Origin: Nematostella vectensis
Lineage: Eukaryota > Cnidaria > Anthozoa > Actiniaria > Edwardsiidae
Assembly: GCF_932526225.1 (NCBI RefSeq)
Contig: NC_064040.1
Coordinates: 13,742,856 to 13,802,855 of the forward strand
Length of the DNA: 60,000 bases
Direction: 5' to 3'
Part shown: piece by piece, positions 58,404 through 60,000 of the stretch
How positions within the stretch are numbered: the stretch's first letter is position 1
How the letters are laid out: each line of letters starts with the position of its first letter
Notes under the pieces: generated by a model
What the model was told of the DNA's origin: nothing
Databases searched by the model: none
Seen by the model: the letters and a program-made list of their open reading frames with translations, nothing else
Position numbers and translations under genes: made by a program

Positions 58404-60000
58404 ACATAGATAAGACAAAGCTCCCTTGGTTCCCTTAGATAAGACAAAGCTCCCTTGGCCCTCTTAGATGAGACAAAGCTCCCTTGGCCCCCTTAGATGA
58501 GACAAAGCTCCCTTGGCCCCCTTAGATAAGACAAAGCTCCCATGGCCCTCTTAGATAAGACAAAGCTCCCATGGCCCTCTAAGATGAGACAAAGCTCCCT
58601 TGGCCCTCTTAGATAAGACAAAGCTCCCTTGGGCCTCTTAGATAAGACAAAGCTCCCATGGCCCTCTTAGATAAGAAAAAGCTCCCTTGGGCCTCTTAGA
58701 TAAGACAAAGCTCCCATGGCCCTCTTAGATAAGACAAAGCTCCCTTGGCCCTCTTAGATAAGAAAAAGCTCCCTTGGCCCTCTTAGATAAGAAAAAGCTC
58801 CCTTGGCCTCCTTAGATAAGACAAAGCTCCCTTGGCCCTCTTAGATAAGACAAAGCTCCCATGGCCCTCTTAGATGAGACAAAGCTCCCTTGGCCCTCTT
58901 AGATAAGACAAAGCTCCCTTGGGCCTCTTAGATAAGACAAAGCTCCCATGGCCCTCTTAGATAAGAAAAAGCTCCCTTGGGCCTCTTAGATAAGACAAAG
59001 CTCCCATGGCCCTCTTAGATAAGACAAAGCTCCCTTGGCCCTCTTAGATAAGAAAAAGCTCCCTTGGCCCTCTTAGATAAGAAAAAGCTCCCTTGGCCTC
59101 CTTAGATAAGACAAAGCTCCCTTGGCCCTCTTAGATGAGACAAAGCTCCCTTGGCCCTCTTAGATAAGACAAAGCTCACTTGAACCTCTTAGATAAGGCA
59201 AAGCTCACTTGAACCTCTTAGATAAGACAAAGCTCCCTTGGCCCTCTTAGATAAGACAAAGGTCCCTTGGCCCTCTTAGATGAGACAAAGCTCCCTTGGC
59301 CCTCTTAGATAAGACAAAGCTCACTTGAACCTCTTAGATAAGGCAAAGCTCACTTGAACCTCTTAGATAAGACAAAGCTCACTTGAACCCTTTTAGACAA
59401 GACAAATCTCCATTGGCCCTCTTAGATAAGACAAAGCTTCCTTTGCCGTCTTAGATAAGACAAAGCTGCCTTGGACCTCTTAGATGAGACAAAGCTCCCT
59501 TGGTCCCCTTAGATGAGACAAAGCTCCCCTGGCCCTCTTAGATAAGACAAAGCTGCCTTGGCCCCCTTAGATAAGACAAAGCTCCCTTGACCCTCTTAGA
59601 TGAGACAAAGCTCCCTTGACCCTCTTAGATGAGACAAAGCTCCCTTGACCCTCTTAGATGAGACAAAGCTCCCTTGACCCTCTTAGATAAGACAAAGCTC
59701 CCTTGACCCTCTTAGATGAGACAAAGCTCCCTTGACCCTCTTAGATGAGACAAAGCTCCCTTGGCCCTCTTAGATAAGACAAAGCTCCCTTGGCCCTCTT
59801 AGATAAGACAAAGCTGCCTTGGCCCTCTTAGATGAGACAAAGCTTCATTGGCCCTCTTAGATAAGACAAAGCTCCCTTGGCCCTCTTAGATAAGACAAAG
59901 CTCCCTTGGCCTTCCTAGATAAGACAAATCTCCATTGGCCCTCTTAGATAAGACAAAGCTCCCTTGACCCTCTTAGATGAGACAAAGCTCCCTTGGCCCT
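58404..60000. repeat. 29-bp minisatellite running off the right edge
   Basis: The unit TTAGATAAGACAAAGCTCCC followed by TTGGCCCTC has a 29-bp period. About 55 copies lie within the window and it continues beyond. Common variants are GATGAG for GATAAG, GAAAAAG for GACAAAG, CCATGG for CCTTGG and CACTTGAAC for CCCTTGGCC. Whole blocks of ten and five units are duplicated. Confidence 0.97.

Overview
The window looks like nuclear DNA of an animal, most likely a cnidarian of the anthozoan (sea-anemone or coral) type. This is inferred from AT-rich DNA, spliced genes with short exons and canonical GT-AG introns, two calmodulin paralogues, and a mixed load of non-LTR, Penelope-like, Mutator-like, piggyBac and Helitron relics. 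The species cannot be fixed from the sequence. There are no prokaryotic operons and no convincing RNA genes.

Layout. 1-3.5 kb holds a nearly full-length non-LTR retrotransposon reading frame (PHD finger, APE endonuclease, reverse transcriptase) that appears intact. 3.5-21.5 kb is a graveyard of retroelement and transposase fragments in AT-rich DNA. These are two Penelope-like reverse transcriptases, a CR1-like 3' end, a SWIM-finger exon, a Mutator-like transposase tail and a Crypton-like fragment. 22-28.4 kb is a nested structure. A decayed transposon-type protein with a C-terminal Ulp1/SENP cysteine protease is flanked on both sides by copies of a 16-bp motif, TGTCACGGACGTTACA. A 2.66-kb piggyBac element with matching 12-bp ends and an almost intact transposase lies inside that interval. 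29.3-29.9 kb is a Helitron helicase relic.

32.0-33.6 kb carries a probable host gene for a small secreted cysteine-rich protein: TATA box, 5' UTR exon, signal-peptide exon and mature-domain exon. Its 3' end has been copied twice downstream. Immediately after it comes a 5.7-kb satellite of a 32-bp unit (34.3-40.0 kb).

41.9-57.3 kb contains two calmodulin-like genes in tandem on the minus strand. I rebuilt both from exon fragments, and in both the splice phases and stop codons agree. Gene A (41,936-46,899) encodes 165 residues and gene B (52,515-57,306) encodes 154 residues. Each has four canonical EF-hands with exactly calmodulin spacing. Between and within them lie a 12-bp minisatellite (50.4-51.6 kb), two MITEs, and a minisatellite made from the exon 4/intron 4 boundary of gene B. 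The right end (57.8-60 kb) is two further minisatellites, the last with a 290-bp higher-order period.

The only host genes I can support are the secreted protein and the two EF-hand genes. Everything else that codes is mobile-element derived. The long open frames through the satellites are artefacts of stop-free repeat units.
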